Of a stretch of 12,880 nucleotides of DNA, positions 4,695-12,820 are shown in pieces. Each line of letters begins with the position of its first letter. Position 1 is the stretch's first letter. The DNA is taken from the NCBI GenBank assembly GCA_041552055.1, contig JBFELO010000132.1, positions 1 to 12,880 on the forward strand. The letters run 5' to 3'. The translations under genes were made by a program, and so were the position numbers. Under the pieces are notes generated by a model. It was not told the origin of the DNA, searched no databases, and was given only the letters and a program-made list of their open reading frames with translations. The stretch comes from JBFELO01 sp041552055. Lineage in GTDB: Bacteria > Acidobacteriota > Thermoanaerobaculia > Thermoanaerobaculales > Sulfomarinibacteraceae.

Positions 4695-6446
4695 ATGTGC
4701 GGCATCGCAGGAATCGTGGGCTGCCCAACCGAGGACACCCGGGTCATCGAGCGGATGACCGAGCGGCTGCACCACCGGGGGCCGGACGACCGCGGCACCT
4801 GGTGCAGCCCTGACGCGCACCTTGGCCACACCCGGCTGTCGATCCTCGATCTGTCACCCGCCGGCCACCAGCCGATGCAGCTCGGCGACCTCGTGCTCAC
4901 GTACAACGGTGAGATCTATAACTTCCGTGAGCTCAGGCGAGGGCTGGAGGGAGATTTCGTTTCCGACGGCGACACCGAGGTGCTGCTGCATCTCTACGCG
5001 CGTGACGGCGCGGCCTGTCTGAATCAACTGACCGGCATGTTCGCGTTTGCAGTCTGGGATCAGCGGCGTCGACGACTGTTCGCCGCCCGCGACCGGCTCG
5101 GTATCAAGCCGCTCTACTACCGGCCCCTGCCAGGTGGGGTCGCCTTCGCGTCCGAGATCAAGGCCCTGCTCGAACTCGGGCAGCCGGCCACCGACCCGTC
5201 GGCGATCCGCGACGTGCTGACCTACGGCTGGGTGCCGACGCCCAAGTCGGCCTTTTCCGGCATCCACAAGCTGCCACCGGGCCACGCCATGACCTGGCAG
5301 GACGGCCGCCTGAGCATCGAGCAATACTGGCAGCCCGACCCGCGAGCCGAGATCACGGACATGGCCGAGGCGTGCGAGCGCCTGGACGCTCTGCTCCGTG
5401 AAATCGTCCCCGCGCACACCCTGTCCGACGTCCCCGTGGGCGTGTTCCTGAGCGGAGGCATCGACTCGACAACGGTCACGGCGTACCTCGACCGCCCGAT
5501 GACCTTCACTCTCAGCCAGGACGTGGCTCATCGCAGCGAGGCTCCGGCCGCCCGGCTCGCGGCCGCGCACTTCGCAACCGACCACCAGGAAGTCACCGCG
5601 GGAGCGATCGATCTGGAACAAGCCCTCGCGGCCATGCCCGACCTGTACGACGAGCCGTTCGGTGACTCCGGGGCGTGGTCGGTGTGGATGATCTCGCGCC
5701 TCGCCAGGAAGCGCGTCACCGTGGCCCTGAGCGGTGAGGGCGGTGACGAGTTATTCTGCGGCTACCAGTGGTACAGCCGCTGGTTCACGACGCCCTCGTC
5801 ACCGGTTCATGAAGTCCTGGCTCGGCTCGTGCCGCCGGTCACCAACCTCGGTCGCTCCCTCCACCGCAACGCAACCAGCGGGCTCGAGCGCTACGCCACC
5901 TTCCTCGGCGTGTTCACACCGCAACAGAAACGCGCACTGCTGGGCCCACGGCTCGCGGACGCCCACGACGACGACTTGTGGTTCTATCGCGAGCATTGGC
6001 GCGATGATCTGGATCCTCTCCACCGTCTGCAGTGGGCTGACGTCCACACGTACCTCCCCGAGGGCATGCTCACCAAGGTCGACCGGGCGAGCATGGACCA
6101 CTCGCTGGAGGTCAGGCCGCCGCTCCTCGACCACCGCATCGTGGAGTTCGCATTCAAGCTGCACTCGAAGCTCCAACGAGACATCCACGGCGGGCGAGGC
6201 AAGCTCGTGGTGCGGAAACTGATGGCGGATCGCATCCCGCCGGGCCACTTCGACCGCCCCAAGCGAGGATTCAACCTGCCGATCCGTCGCTGGGTGCGGC
6301 GCCACCCCGGGATGATCGACGCCGCCCTGGATCGGCTCGCCGACGGCGGTGTCATCCGCCGACCTCGGATCACGATGCTCAAGAACGAGCAGGTCTGGGC
6401 GCTGCTCGTGCTCGATCGCTGGTTGGAGCGCTTCGGCGGATTGTGA
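4695..6446 (+). CDS. asnB: Glutamine-hydrolysing asparagine synthetase, class B
   Basis: 583 residues, cytosolic. Makes asparagine from aspartate, glutamine and ATP. Seen: MCGIAGIVG, with Cys2 becoming the N-terminal glutaminase nucleophile; HHRGPDD (26-32); LTYNGEIYNF (68-77); DGDTEVLLH (91-99); GMFAFAVWD (114-122). The C-terminal synthetase domain has the PP-loop SGGIDS (253-258), SGEGGDELFCGY (346-357) and, towards the end, a MDHSLEVRPPLLDH block. Both domains look complete, with normal length. The ATG is fixed because Cys must be residue 2. AsnB-like enzymes also amidate other carboxylates in polysaccharide or peptide pathways, but no such neighbours are present, so plain asparagine synthesis is the best reading. 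The stop is 56 bp before the next gene. Confidence 0.93.
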   Translation: MCGIAGIVGCPTEDTRVIERMTERLHHRGPDDRGTWCSPDAHLGHTRLSILDLSPAGHQPMQLGDLVLTYNGEIYNFRELRRGLEGDFVSDGDTEVLLHLYARDGAACLNQLTGMFAFAVWDQRRRRLFAARDRLGIKPLYYRPLPGGVAFASEIKALLELGQPATDPSAIRDVLTYGWVPTPKSAFSGIHKLPPGHAMTWQDGRLSIEQYWQPDPRAEITDMAEACERLDALLREIVPAHTLSDVPVGVFLSGGIDSTTVTAYLDRPMTFTLSQDVAHRSEAPAARLAAAHFATDHQEVTAGAIDLEQALAAMPDLYDEPFGDSGAWSVWMISRLARKRVTVALSGEGGDELFCGYQWYSRWFTTPSSPVHEVLARLVPPVTNLGRSLHRNATSGLERYATFLGVFTPQQKRALLGPRLADAHDDDLWFYREHWRDDLDPLHRLQWADVHTYLPEGMLTKVDRASMDHSLEVRPPLLDHRIVEFAFKLHSKLQRDIHGGRGKLVVRKLMADRIPPGHFDRPKRGFNLPIRRWVRRHPGMIDAALDRLADGGVIRRPRITMLKNEQVWALLVLDRWLERFGGL

Positions 6447-6502
6447 GCATCCGGGACCGAGCGGAAGGGGCCGTGTCCTGTGTCGTGTATCGTTCATTGG
6501 GT

Positions 6503-7456
6503 ATGTCAATGAGTGACGATCGCAGCATGCCGCGCGCTCGGTGCGGCCTTTCGCGGCTCACGATCGGTGCGACGTTGCTGCTTGCAGCCCTGCCCTCTTC
6601 TCTCAACGCTCAGGAACTCGTCCCGGCCGCCTACACGCCGGCACCCGTAGGCGTCAACCTGGTCACCGTGACCTCCGCGTACAACCGCGGCGACCTCGCG
6701 TTCGACCCGTCGGGACCGATCGACGACGCCAGCGCCAGTATCACCGCGTCTACTCTCGGTTACGTCCGCACCTTGAAGGTCGCCGGGCGGGCAGCCAACC
6801 TCGGGATTATCGTGCCGTACGTGGTGGGCGACCTCGAGGGACTGTATCTCGGCGAACCGGCCTCTGCCCATCGGTCGGGCCTCGGCGACACCGCCTTGCG
6901 TTTCACCGTCAACCTGTTCGGCGCACGGGCGATGACGCCCAAGGAGTTCAGCAGCTACCGACCCCGCACTCTGATCGGGGCCAGCCTCACCGTCGGAACA
7001 CCCACCGGGCAGTACGACTCGGCCAAGCTGATCAACATCGGCGCCAACCGGTGGGCGTTCAAACCCGAGGTCGGTTTCGTGCGCGTCATGGGACGATGGG
7101 CAATCGACGCCTACTTCGGGGGGTGGTTCTTCACCGACAACACCAACTTTGCCGGCGGCATGACGCGCGAGCAGAATCCCATACTCTCCACCCAGGCCCA
7201 CGTCCGCTACCACTTCAGCCCGAAGACCTGGGGCGCCGTCGACGGCAACTTCTGGTGGGGCGGGCAGACTACAATCAACGGCGTGACAAGCGACGACCTC
7301 CAGCGCAACTCGCGGGTCGGCCTGACATTCGCGTTTCGGATTGGTCTCCACCACGCGATCCGAGTCGCGGCCAGCCGTGGCGCCTTCACCCGCATCGGCG
7401 GTGACTTCAACTCGATCGGCCTGTCGTATAACTACAGCTGGACGAAGCGGCCGTAG
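6503..7456 (+). CDS. Predicted outer-membrane beta-barrel protein (resembles the phenol MetA-pathway transporter family)
   Basis: 317 residues. A Sec signal peptide runs to about residue 36 (hydrophobic LTIGATLLLAALPSSLNA, then QE). After it come alternating amphipathic strands rich in aromatic residues and glycine, e.g. AYFGGWFFTDNTNF, AHVRYHFSPKTWGAVDGNFWW and GLSYNYSWTK at the C-terminus, the pattern of an outer-membrane barrel. The QELVPAAYTPAPVGVNL opening and NIGANRWAFKPEVGF resemble proteins annotated as putative MetA-pathway/transporter, whose true substrate is unknown. Three in-frame ATGs (6503, 6509, 6527) are possible and none has a good ribosome binding site. I chose 6503; a TATCGT nine bases upstream would suit a leaderless start. 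Same strand as asnB, perhaps co-transcribed. Confidence 0.65.
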   Translation: MSMSDDRSMPRARCGLSRLTIGATLLLAALPSSLNAQELVPAAYTPAPVGVNLVTVTSAYNRGDLAFDPSGPIDDASASITASTLGYVRTLKVAGRAANLGIIVPYVVGDLEGLYLGEPASAHRSGLGDTALRFTVNLFGARAMTPKEFSSYRPRTLIGASLTVGTPTGQYDSAKLINIGANRWAFKPEVGFVRVMGRWAIDAYFGGWFFTDNTNFAGGMTREQNPILSTQAHVRYHFSPKTWGAVDGNFWWGGQTTINGVTSDDLQRNSRVGLTFAFRIGLHHAIRVAASRGAFTRIGGDFNSIGLSYNYSWTKRP

Positions 7457-7525
7457 GGTCGATCTCCGAGTGCCAGTCAGGCACCTCCCAGAGTCGGCTC
7501 CGGAGGTCCCGCCGCGAACGGTACC

Positions 7526-7556
7526 TTGAAGCATCGATGACCTGACAATCGATAAT
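7526..7556 (+). promoter_or_regulatory. Weak promoter candidate for the small exported-protein pair
   Basis: TTGAAG (7526-7531) and GATAAT (7551-7556) are spaced by 19 bp, slightly long. They lie 62 bp before the ATG at 7618 in an otherwise gene-free gap. Confidence 0.3.
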
Positions 7557-7617
7557 CGGGTATCCTACTTCCGGCATTGGAACACCGTGGGCCAGACACG
7601 TGACGTGGAGGAGCACG

Positions 7618-8046
7618 ATGAAAAATCAAATGGTGATCTTGACACTCGTCTCGCTCGGCGTGTTCTTGGGGAGCGCAGCAGCCTCTGCCGAGGACCTGAC
7701 CGGGGCCGACAAGATCCTGTGCGCCGGGGTGCAGGCCACCTACTGCGACACATCCGGCGACTGCGAGATCGGCATGCCGTGGACGTGGAACATGCCCCAC
7801 TTCGTAGAGATCCATCTCGACGACGGGACGATGAAAACCACGGAGGCGGCTCCGCGGCCGCGGCAGACACCGATACGAACCATGGAGCGGGTTGACGGCG
7901 AGATCTACGTCCAGGGCATCGAGAACGGTCGCGCCTTCAGCGTCGTCATCGACGAGGTGAGCGGGGTCGCCTCGATCGCCATTGCCGCCGACGGGCTCAC
8001 GGTGTCGGTCTTCGGGGCGTGCACGCCGCTGCCGGAAAGCGAGTGA
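7618..8046 (+). CDS. Small exported protein of unknown function with four cysteines
   Basis: 142 residues. I do not recognise a named family. Seen: a clear Sec signal peptide (MKNQMVILTLVSLGVFLGSA to ASA, cleaved at about 24/25). The mature protein of about 118 residues has C35, C43 and C49 close together (LCAGVQATYCDTSGDC) and C135 near the end (VFGACTPL), enough for two disulfides in an oxidising periplasm. No membrane segment follows. The start has GGAGGAG four bases upstream; the longer frame from 7600 would put extra charged residues before the signal peptide. The C-terminal half (RAFSVVIDEVSGVASIAIA) looks like consecutive beta strands. The glycine-zipper gene begins 14 bp after its stop, so the two are probably one operon. 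Confidence 0.8.
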   Translation: MKNQMVILTLVSLGVFLGSAAASAEDLTGADKILCAGVQATYCDTSGDCEIGMPWTWNMPHFVEIHLDDGTMKTTEAAPRPRQTPIRTMERVDGEIYVQGIENGRAFSVVIDEVSGVASIAIAADGLTVSVFGACTPLPESE

Positions 8047-8060
8047 GGGGAGGTAACACG

Positions 8061-8627
8061 ATGAACTCTCGGAAACTGTTAGTCATGACCGTCGTGGCGA
8101 CTCTGCTGGCGGCAACGGCCGCGGCCCAGACCACGTCAAGCCCGCCCACCCAGAAGACGCTGGCCTCGACCATGAACGTCTACGTCTTCCCGACCGAAGG
8201 TCAAGACGCCGCCCAGCAGTCCACGGACGAGGCCCAGTGTTACCAGTGGGCGGTCCAGAACACCGGCGTGGATCCGTTCGACCTCGCCAAGCAGGCCGAG
8301 CAGCAGCGACAGCAAACCGAGCAGCAGAAGCAGCAGGCCGCACAGGTCGGCCAGGGTGCCGGCGCCAGGGGTGCCGTGGGCGGCGCCGCGGCCGGTGCGC
8401 TGATCGGTGAGATCGCCAGTGACGACGCTGGCAAGGGGGCGGCCTACGGTGCCGCGGCAGGTCTCATCGCCGGACGACGTCGCGGTGCGGCGGCCCAGCA
8501 GGAGGCGACACAGCAGGTCGAGCAACAGGGCCAGCAGGCGCAGCAGGCGACCGCCCAGCAGATAGAGAACTTCAAGAAGGCGTTCAGCGTCTGCCTCGAG
8601 GCCAAGGACTACCTCGTCAAGTTCTGA
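8061..8627 (+). CDS. Exported glycine-zipper protein with Gln-rich flanks
   Basis: 188 residues. A Sec signal peptide (LLVMTVVATLLAATAAAQ) has no lipobox cysteine. Residues 38-73 (VYVFPTEGQDAAQQSTDEAQ, then CYQW and TGVDPF) resemble the N-terminal motif seen in envelope glycine-zipper proteins. A glycine zipper spans about 98-140 (GAGARGAVGGAAAGALIGEI, then GKGAAYGAAAGLIAG), a small-residue helical hairpin that in this class inserts in or packs against a membrane. Gln-rich, probably coiled-coil helices lie on both sides (78-96 and 146-168). A single Cys (C178) in the tail could pair with C60. The start has GGGAGGT six bases upstream. The role is unknown; an envelope-associated structural protein is the likely class. 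Confidence 0.8.
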   Translation: MNSRKLLVMTVVATLLAATAAAQTTSSPPTQKTLASTMNVYVFPTEGQDAAQQSTDEAQCYQWAVQNTGVDPFDLAKQAEQQRQQTEQQKQQAAQVGQGAGARGAVGGAAAGALIGEIASDDAGKGAAYGAAAGLIAGRRRGAAAQQEATQQVEQQGQQAQQATAQQIENFKKAFSVCLEAKDYLVKF

Positions 8628-8628
8628 G

Positions 8629-8652
8629 CCGGCCGAATCATCGGTTAGCCGG
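8629..8652. terminator. Hairpin between convergent genes, possible two-way terminator
   Basis: Only ten bases separate the two converging stops. The sequence folds as GCCGG-CCGA, loop ATCA, TCGG, four-base bulge TTAG, CCGGC. There is no strong T-run, so its strength is unclear. Confidence 0.3.
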
Positions 8653-9807
8653 CCGATCCTTGTGCAGCGCTGTGCCGATCTGCAGTTGCAGTGTGTAGTC
8701 GGGTTGAACGCCCGTCAGCGTCCCCGTGTACCAGGGGTTCTCGCCGAAGCTGAAGGCGAGCCATGATTTCCCCGACAGCGCGGCTCGGAAACCGACTTCG
8801 AAGGACACGGCGGATTCGCCGAGCTCCGAGTCGGTGAAGTCCGCCAGCGGCGACGTCGCACCGTGAAGCGCCCCGCGCAGCGACCACGCGGAACCGAGTT
8901 GCCGAACGTATTCGGCGTGCAGCTGCCACAGATTGGCGCGTTGCACTCCGAGCCAATCACCACCATCATCGAGGTGCACGAACCCGAGGCCGCCGACGAG
9001 CGCGTTACGACCCCACTCCCAGGTGCCGTACCACCGAAGGCCGACGTCCCAGCCACCGCTCCCCATGAGGGAATCTCGGGCACCGGTCGGTGCCTCCAAC
9101 GCGACACCCCACCGGTGGCGACCCGAGAGCAGTTTGCCCAGAGCTCCGCTCACCGCCAGCGTCGCATCTCCCCAACCGGACTGCGCCAGCCCGGAGGTCC
9201 GGTCGACAACGCCCAGATCGCCGCGCGCGTACACCGCGGTCCCGCCGCGGGCGGTCCACGAGCCGATGTCGACGGCACCCAAGACACCGTGGGTCGTCGA
9301 CGCCACTCCGTCCCAGTGGGGGGTACCGATCTCGATCCAGGGCACCCGCAGCGAGACCACGACTCCCGCGCGGAATCCTCTCGACACGCGAAACTCCGTC
9401 TGCCAGCCCTCCACGTCGACGACGTAGCTGTGATCGGTCGGATGACGAGACTCGAGAAGGCGCAGCTCCCAGCTCTCGATCGGTCGTCCCAGCAGGCCGA
9501 ACTCACCGTGAATCGCGGGCAGGTGCCACGAGTTGGCGATCACGTTGAAGTAGCCGACGGTGGCCGTCAGCCGCCAACCGCCGGCCGCGACCGGGAGACC
9601 ATCCCCCATGTCGAGGGGTACCGATGCCTGCCGTATGGGATCGATGCGAGGAATGGACCACAGATCGACCTCGCCCGCACTGCACGTTGCGATCCAAAAC
9701 ACCACGATCGCGGGGGCGAACGCCCCTTGCAGCAGAAGTTTGATCGACCCGGCTGCCCCACGATTGGACGGTGAACCTGACGGCAACAGCGGCAGCGACA
9801 CGCGCAT
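8638..9807 (-). CDS. Predicted outer-membrane beta-barrel protein, DUF3187-like
   Basis: 389 residues from the ATG at 9807 (AGAGGT five bases upstream). A hydrophobic segment at about 22-43 (LLLQGAFAPAIVVFWIATCS) looks like a signal peptide with a long n-region. The rest is alternating strands with many Gly, Trp and Tyr: GWRLTATVGYFNVIANSW, WDVGLRWYGTWEWG, LWQLHAEYVRQLG, SFEVGFRAAL. The final AFSFGENPWYTGTLTGVQPD and TLQLQIGTAL resemble the end of DUF3187 proteins, which I recall only by pattern. It begins 13 bp after the murI stop and is therefore the last gene of the amidase operon. Function unknown. Frame continues upstream inside murI, which I reject as the start. Confidence 0.6.
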   Translation of the reverse strand: MRVSLPLLPSGSPSNRGAAGSIKLLLQGAFAPAIVVFWIATCSAGEVDLWSIPRIDPIRQASVPLDMGDGLPVAAGGWRLTATVGYFNVIANSWHLPAIHGEFGLLGRPIESWELRLLESRHPTDHSYVVDVEGWQTEFRVSRGFRAGVVVSLRVPWIEIGTPHWDGVASTTHGVLGAVDIGSWTARGGTAVYARGDLGVVDRTSGLAQSGWGDATLAVSGALGKLLSGRHRWGVALEAPTGARDSLMGSGGWDVGLRWYGTWEWGRNALVGGLGFVHLDDGGDWLGVQRANLWQLHAEYVRQLGSAWSLRGALHGATSPLADFTDSELGESAVSFEVGFRAALSGKSWLAFSFGENPWYTGTLTGVQPDYTLQLQIGTALHKDRPANR

Positions 9808-9820
9808 GTCGACCTCTCGG

Positions 9821-10633
9821 CTACCCCTGCGGTTCGAGGTCGACCAGCTCGAGGTGTTCGGGATCGCGACCGAGGATCTGCCGTGTGATCCTGAGGAAGC
9901 GGTCCGAGGCGTCGGTGAGCTGTAGGTGGAGGTCACCGGTCACGCCCGAGGAGGTGTCGAGCAGCTCCGAATGGTCGTCGATAACGACCGTCGCGACCGC
10001 GGTGGCCGAATCCACCAGCCGAACGCGCTCCCCTGCGACCCGCTCCAGCGATGGTCGCAGGAGCGGGTAGTGGGTACAACCGAGGATCAGCGCCTCGGCT
10101 CCCCGGTCGAGCAGTGGCCGCAGGTAGATCTCGGCCACCCGGTCGGTCACCGGGTGGTCGCCCCACCCTTCCTCGGCGAGCGGCACGAACAGCGGGCACG
10201 CGACCGCGTCCACCCCGAGACTGCCGTCGGCCCGTTCGAGGGCGCGTTGGTAGGCACTCGATCGAATGGTCCCCTCGGTACCGATGACAGCGACCCGGCG
10301 GACGCCCGTCGCCAGCGCGGCGCGGACGCCCGGCTCCACCACGCCGACGACCGGCACCGGCGACGACGCCACGACCTCGTCCAGCGCGTACGAAGATGCC
10401 GTGTTGCACGCCACGACCAGCAGCTTGATGGCGTGGCGCACCAGGTGGGCGGCGGCATTCAGTGCGTACCGCTGGACCGTCGCGGCCGATTTGGACCCGT
10501 AGGGCAGCCGAGCCGTGTCACCCAGGTAGAGGAAGTTCTCTCCTGGCAACCGATCGCGCAGCGCCTGCAGCACCGTCAGCCCACCCACTCCGGAGTCGAA
10601 CACGCCGATCGGGCTGCGCGGGGAGACCGTCAT
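9821..10633 (-). CDS. murI: Glutamate racemase
   Basis: 270 residues, cytosolic. Interconverts L- and D-glutamate, supplying D-Glu for the peptidoglycan stem peptide, by a cofactor-free two-base mechanism. Seen: IGVFDSGVGGLTVL (9-22), YLGDTARLPYG (36-46), the first catalytic cysteine C76 in VVACNTAS, the second C186 in LGCTHYPLL, and the VIGTEGTIRSSAY block (117-128). All key residues are present and the length is typical. The ATG overlaps the upstream GerMN-gene stop as ATGA. Operon position directly after an amidase and a GerMN protein supports a cell-wall role. Confidence 0.96.
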   Translation of the reverse strand: MTVSPRSPIGVFDSGVGGLTVLQALRDRLPGENFLYLGDTARLPYGSKSAATVQRYALNAAAHLVRHAIKLLVVACNTASSYALDEVVASSPVPVVGVVEPGVRAALATGVRRVAVIGTEGTIRSSAYQRALERADGSLGVDAVACPLFVPLAEEGWGDHPVTDRVAEIYLRPLLDRGAEALILGCTHYPLLRPSLERVAGERVRLVDSATAVATVVIDDHSELLDTSSGVTGDLHLQLTDASDRFLRITRQILGRDPEHLELVDLEPQG

Positions 10634-11193
10634 GACTGTGCGATGAACCGCTTGTTGAGGACCAGCGGCCGTGACAGGTCGAGGTGCCCGGTGAGAGTCG
10701 CGACCTCGCGACCACCAAACAGGATCTGGACCGCCCGGAGCTCGGGACAGTTCAGCAGCACCGAGTCCACCACACCGTATGCGAGAGTGAGCTCGAGGTG
10801 GCTCCCCTCCAGCGGTTCCGGCGGGGCCGTCAGGTCGATGAAGGCATTACCTCTCTCGTCCACGAACACCGCATTGACGTCGGCCTGGTACGGAATGACC
10901 GACCCGAGGCCACCGATCGAACCGGCCAGCAACTCCTCCACGACGACACGCGCCCGTGCGCCCACCTCCTCCGGCAACGGCACCGTGCGCAGCTCCGGAT
11001 GAAGCCGGCCGTCGGGACCCAGGAACAGCAGCACCACCTGCTGTTCGGGGGGCGGCGTCGGCGTCGGCAGCTGATCGACCGGGATTTCACGATCGAAACG
11101 CGCGGCCGGCCCGCCCGTTCCCGTGACCAGCCATAGCAGGATTGCGAACAGCCCCACGGCCGTGAGCGCGATCAGGAGCACCCGCCAGTTCAT
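10630..11193 (-). CDS. Membrane-anchored GerMN-domain protein
   Basis: 187 residues. One N-terminal membrane helix (about 4-24, VLLIALTAVGLFAILLWLVT), a Pro-rich linker (PTPTPPPEQQ, 42-52), then a GerMN-like domain from about 53 to 175. Seen in the domain: VVLLFLGPDGRLHPELRTV, RARVVVEELLAG, then NAVFVDERGNAFIDL, LELTLAYGVVDSVLLNCPEL and VQILFGGREVATL, the usual strand-helix order. In spore formers GerM acts in sporulation and germination. In other bacteria the domain occurs in envelope proteins beside N-acetylmuramoyl-L-alanine amidases, as here. ATGA overlaps at both ends bind it translationally to the amidase and murI. I infer a peptidoglycan-binding or amidase-partner role. The frame upstream to 11463 is shadow sequence. 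Confidence 0.85.
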   Translation of the reverse strand: MNWRVLLIALTAVGLFAILLWLVTGTGGPAARFDREIPVDQLPTPTPPPEQQVVLLFLGPDGRLHPELRTVPLPEEVGARARVVVEELLAGSIGGLGSVIPYQADVNAVFVDERGNAFIDLTAPPEPLEGSHLELTLAYGVVDSVLLNCPELRAVQILFGGREVATLTGHLDLSRPLVLNKRFIAQS

Positions 11194-12626
11194 CTCGCCC
11201 GCACGAAGTCGTCGATGCCGAGGGCAATCGCCTCGGCCAGCTGGCGCTGGTGATCCGAACTGTTGAGTTGCTGCGCCTCGTCCGGGTTCGACAGAAAGCC
11301 GACCTCGACAAGGATGGCCGGCATTGTGGCGCCGGTGAGCACCACGAACGGGGCCTGCTTGACCCCCCGGTCGGGTCGTCCGCCCTGGTGGTTGAGCCGT
11401 GCCTGCACTGCCAACGCGAGCTCGGCGCTCTCGTTCAACACGGCGGCCTGGGCGAGATCCCACAGGATCAGATCCAGCGCCGACCGGGAGCTGCCCCCGC
11501 CGACGGCTCGATTCTCGAGATCGGCGGTGGCCGCGGCGCGCGCGTCGGTGGCAGATTCGTCGAGGCTCATGTAGTAGGTTTCGGCGCCGTTCACCGCTGC
11601 GGCGGTCGAGGCGTTGGCGTGCAACGACACGAACACAGTGGCCTCGAGTCGATTTGCGAACGCAGCCCTGTCGGTCAGAGCGCGGCTCTCGTCGCCCGAA
11701 CGGGTCAGACGTACGTTGTGGCCACGGTTTCTCAGTGCGCTTGCGAGTTGTCGCGCGATCGCCAGCACCAGGTCCTTCTCGGGCATCCCGCTCTGCGAGA
11801 CGGCGCCGCGGTCGTCACCACCGTGGCCCGGGTCGATCACGATCGGCGCTGGTCCCTCGGGGCGCAGAATCTCCATCGGGGCCGGGGTCGGTTTCGCCTG
11901 AACTCTTCCCAGCTCCACGATGATCCGCGGCGGACTGTCGAGCGGGTGCCAGCTCAGGAGGCCGACGCCGCTCGCCAAATCGACACGAAGATCTCGATCG
12001 ACGCTGGTGACGCTCCGCACCCGTGACGAACGCAGCGGGGCCGTGGTGTCGAGCCGGGGTGCGGCGTCCACGAAGTGGACGAGGACTCCCCCACTTACCG
12101 CCTCCTCGACCTCGACCTCGACCGACCGGTTGAGGGTCAGCATCAGGGTGGTCGTGGCGTCGAAGTCCGCCGCCGCGGCGCGCACGGCTACCGGGTCGGC
12201 GTAGCGGGCCCCGGCCACTATCTGGTACCCGCCGTCGACCTCCTCGATGTGGTAGCCCATGGGTGCAAGCAACGCACGCTCGAGGAACACCACCGATGCC
12301 GCGACTCCTCCCGGAGAGGGCACCGGGGTGTCCGGCGCCTCCTGGAGGGAACCGTTCACCAGGATGTACCGTCGCTCGAGGGCGAACTGGATGAGGTCGT
12401 CTCCGTACACGACGGCATAGGTCTGTGCGGCTGGAGAGTAGGTTGATTGCGCCCCAATCAGCGCGAGCACCGGCATGATCTCCACCCGTGCCCCCACCTG
12501 GGGCACGGCGACCGCTCGGTCCCCGAATCGGAACTCGAGACGCCCGGTGTACGGCGTGGTGTCCTGCGCGGAAACCCAGCCCGCGCACAGGAAGACACCG
12601 AGAACAGCTGCTATCGATCGTCGCAT
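11190..12626 (-). CDS. Exported N-acetylmuramoyl-L-alanine amidase (AmiABC type, AMIN plus Amidase_3)
   Basis: 478 residues. Cleaves the bond between MurNAc and L-Ala in the periplasm, as in daughter-cell separation. Seen: signal peptide MRRSIAAVLGVFLCAGWVSA, cleaved near 20; an N-terminal region (about 27-140) that looks like a copper-amine-oxidase-N or similar fold; an AMIN-like beta domain (about 155-238); and a C-terminal Amidase_3 domain (about 262-475). Zinc ligands H268 (VIDPGHGG), E283 (PEKDLVL) and H336 (VSLHAN), and catalytic E441 (ILVEVGFLSN), are all present. Residues 345-385 may be the regulatory helix that blocks the site in this class. First gene of the four-gene operon. Start is uncertain: GTG at 12671 and ATG at 12668 are also in frame, but 12626 puts the signal peptide at the N-terminus. 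Confidence 0.93.
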   Translation of the reverse strand: MRRSIAAVLGVFLCAGWVSAQDTTPYTGRLEFRFGDRAVAVPQVGARVEIMPVLALIGAQSTYSPAAQTYAVVYGDDLIQFALERRYILVNGSLQEAPDTPVPSPGGVAASVVFLERALLAPMGYHIEEVDGGYQIVAGARYADPVAVRAAAADFDATTTLMLTLNRSVEVEVEEAVSGGVLVHFVDAAPRLDTTAPLRSSRVRSVTSVDRDLRVDLASGVGLLSWHPLDSPPRIIVELGRVQAKPTPAPMEILRPEGPAPIVIDPGHGGDDRGAVSQSGMPEKDLVLAIARQLASALRNRGHNVRLTRSGDESRALTDRAAFANRLEATVFVSLHANASTAAAVNGAETYYMSLDESATDARAAATADLENRAVGGGSSRSALDLILWDLAQAAVLNESAELALAVQARLNHQGGRPDRGVKQAPFVVLTGATMPAILVEVGFLSNPDEAQQLNSSDHQRQLAEAIALGIDDFVRAR

Positions 12627-12697
12627 GTGAATATGGACCTTCTGGATCCGCTCGCAAGGGACTCGCATCACCGTGCGTGACCCTTCCGGGTGGGCTC

Positions 12698-12703
12698 ATT
12701 GTA
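12698..12703 (-). promoter_or_regulatory. -10-like box before the amidase operon
   Basis: Minus-strand TACAAT, the same hexamer as before asnB. It predicts a start near 12690, about 65 bases before the amidase ATG at 12626. No -35 is convincing. Confidence 0.35.
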
Positions 12704-12779
12704 CGCGCACGGCGGACCATCTTCCAGCGAGGGCCGGTGAGCGATGAATATGGTGCCCGGCTTCCGGCTTCGCTGCCTC

Positions 12780-12820
12780 GCTGCTACGCCGTGACGAGTC
12801 GCCTGCGGCTACGGCGCAGC
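12780..12820. repeat. Imperfect hairpin in the right-hand intergenic region
   Basis: GCTGC (12780-12784) and GCCGT (12788-12792), separated by a TAC bulge, pair with ACGGC (12811-12815) and GCAGC (12816-12820) around an 18-base loop. It could be a REP-like element. The remainder of 12704-12880 shows no gene or RNA that I recognise. Confidence 0.4.

Noticed and set aside
4854..6509. Long minus-strand frames opposite asnB
   Set aside because: Antisense shadows; asnB has complete motifs along its full length.
6506..7534. 342-codon minus-strand frame opposite the barrel gene
   Set aside because: No signal peptide, domain or ribosome site; the plus strand has a signal peptide and barrel pattern.
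8863..9774. 303-codon plus-strand frame
   Set aside because: Antisense to the DUF3187-like gene, with shadow-type composition.
9926..11002. 358-codon plus-strand frame
   Set aside because: Antisense to murI and the GerMN gene, both of which have clear motifs.
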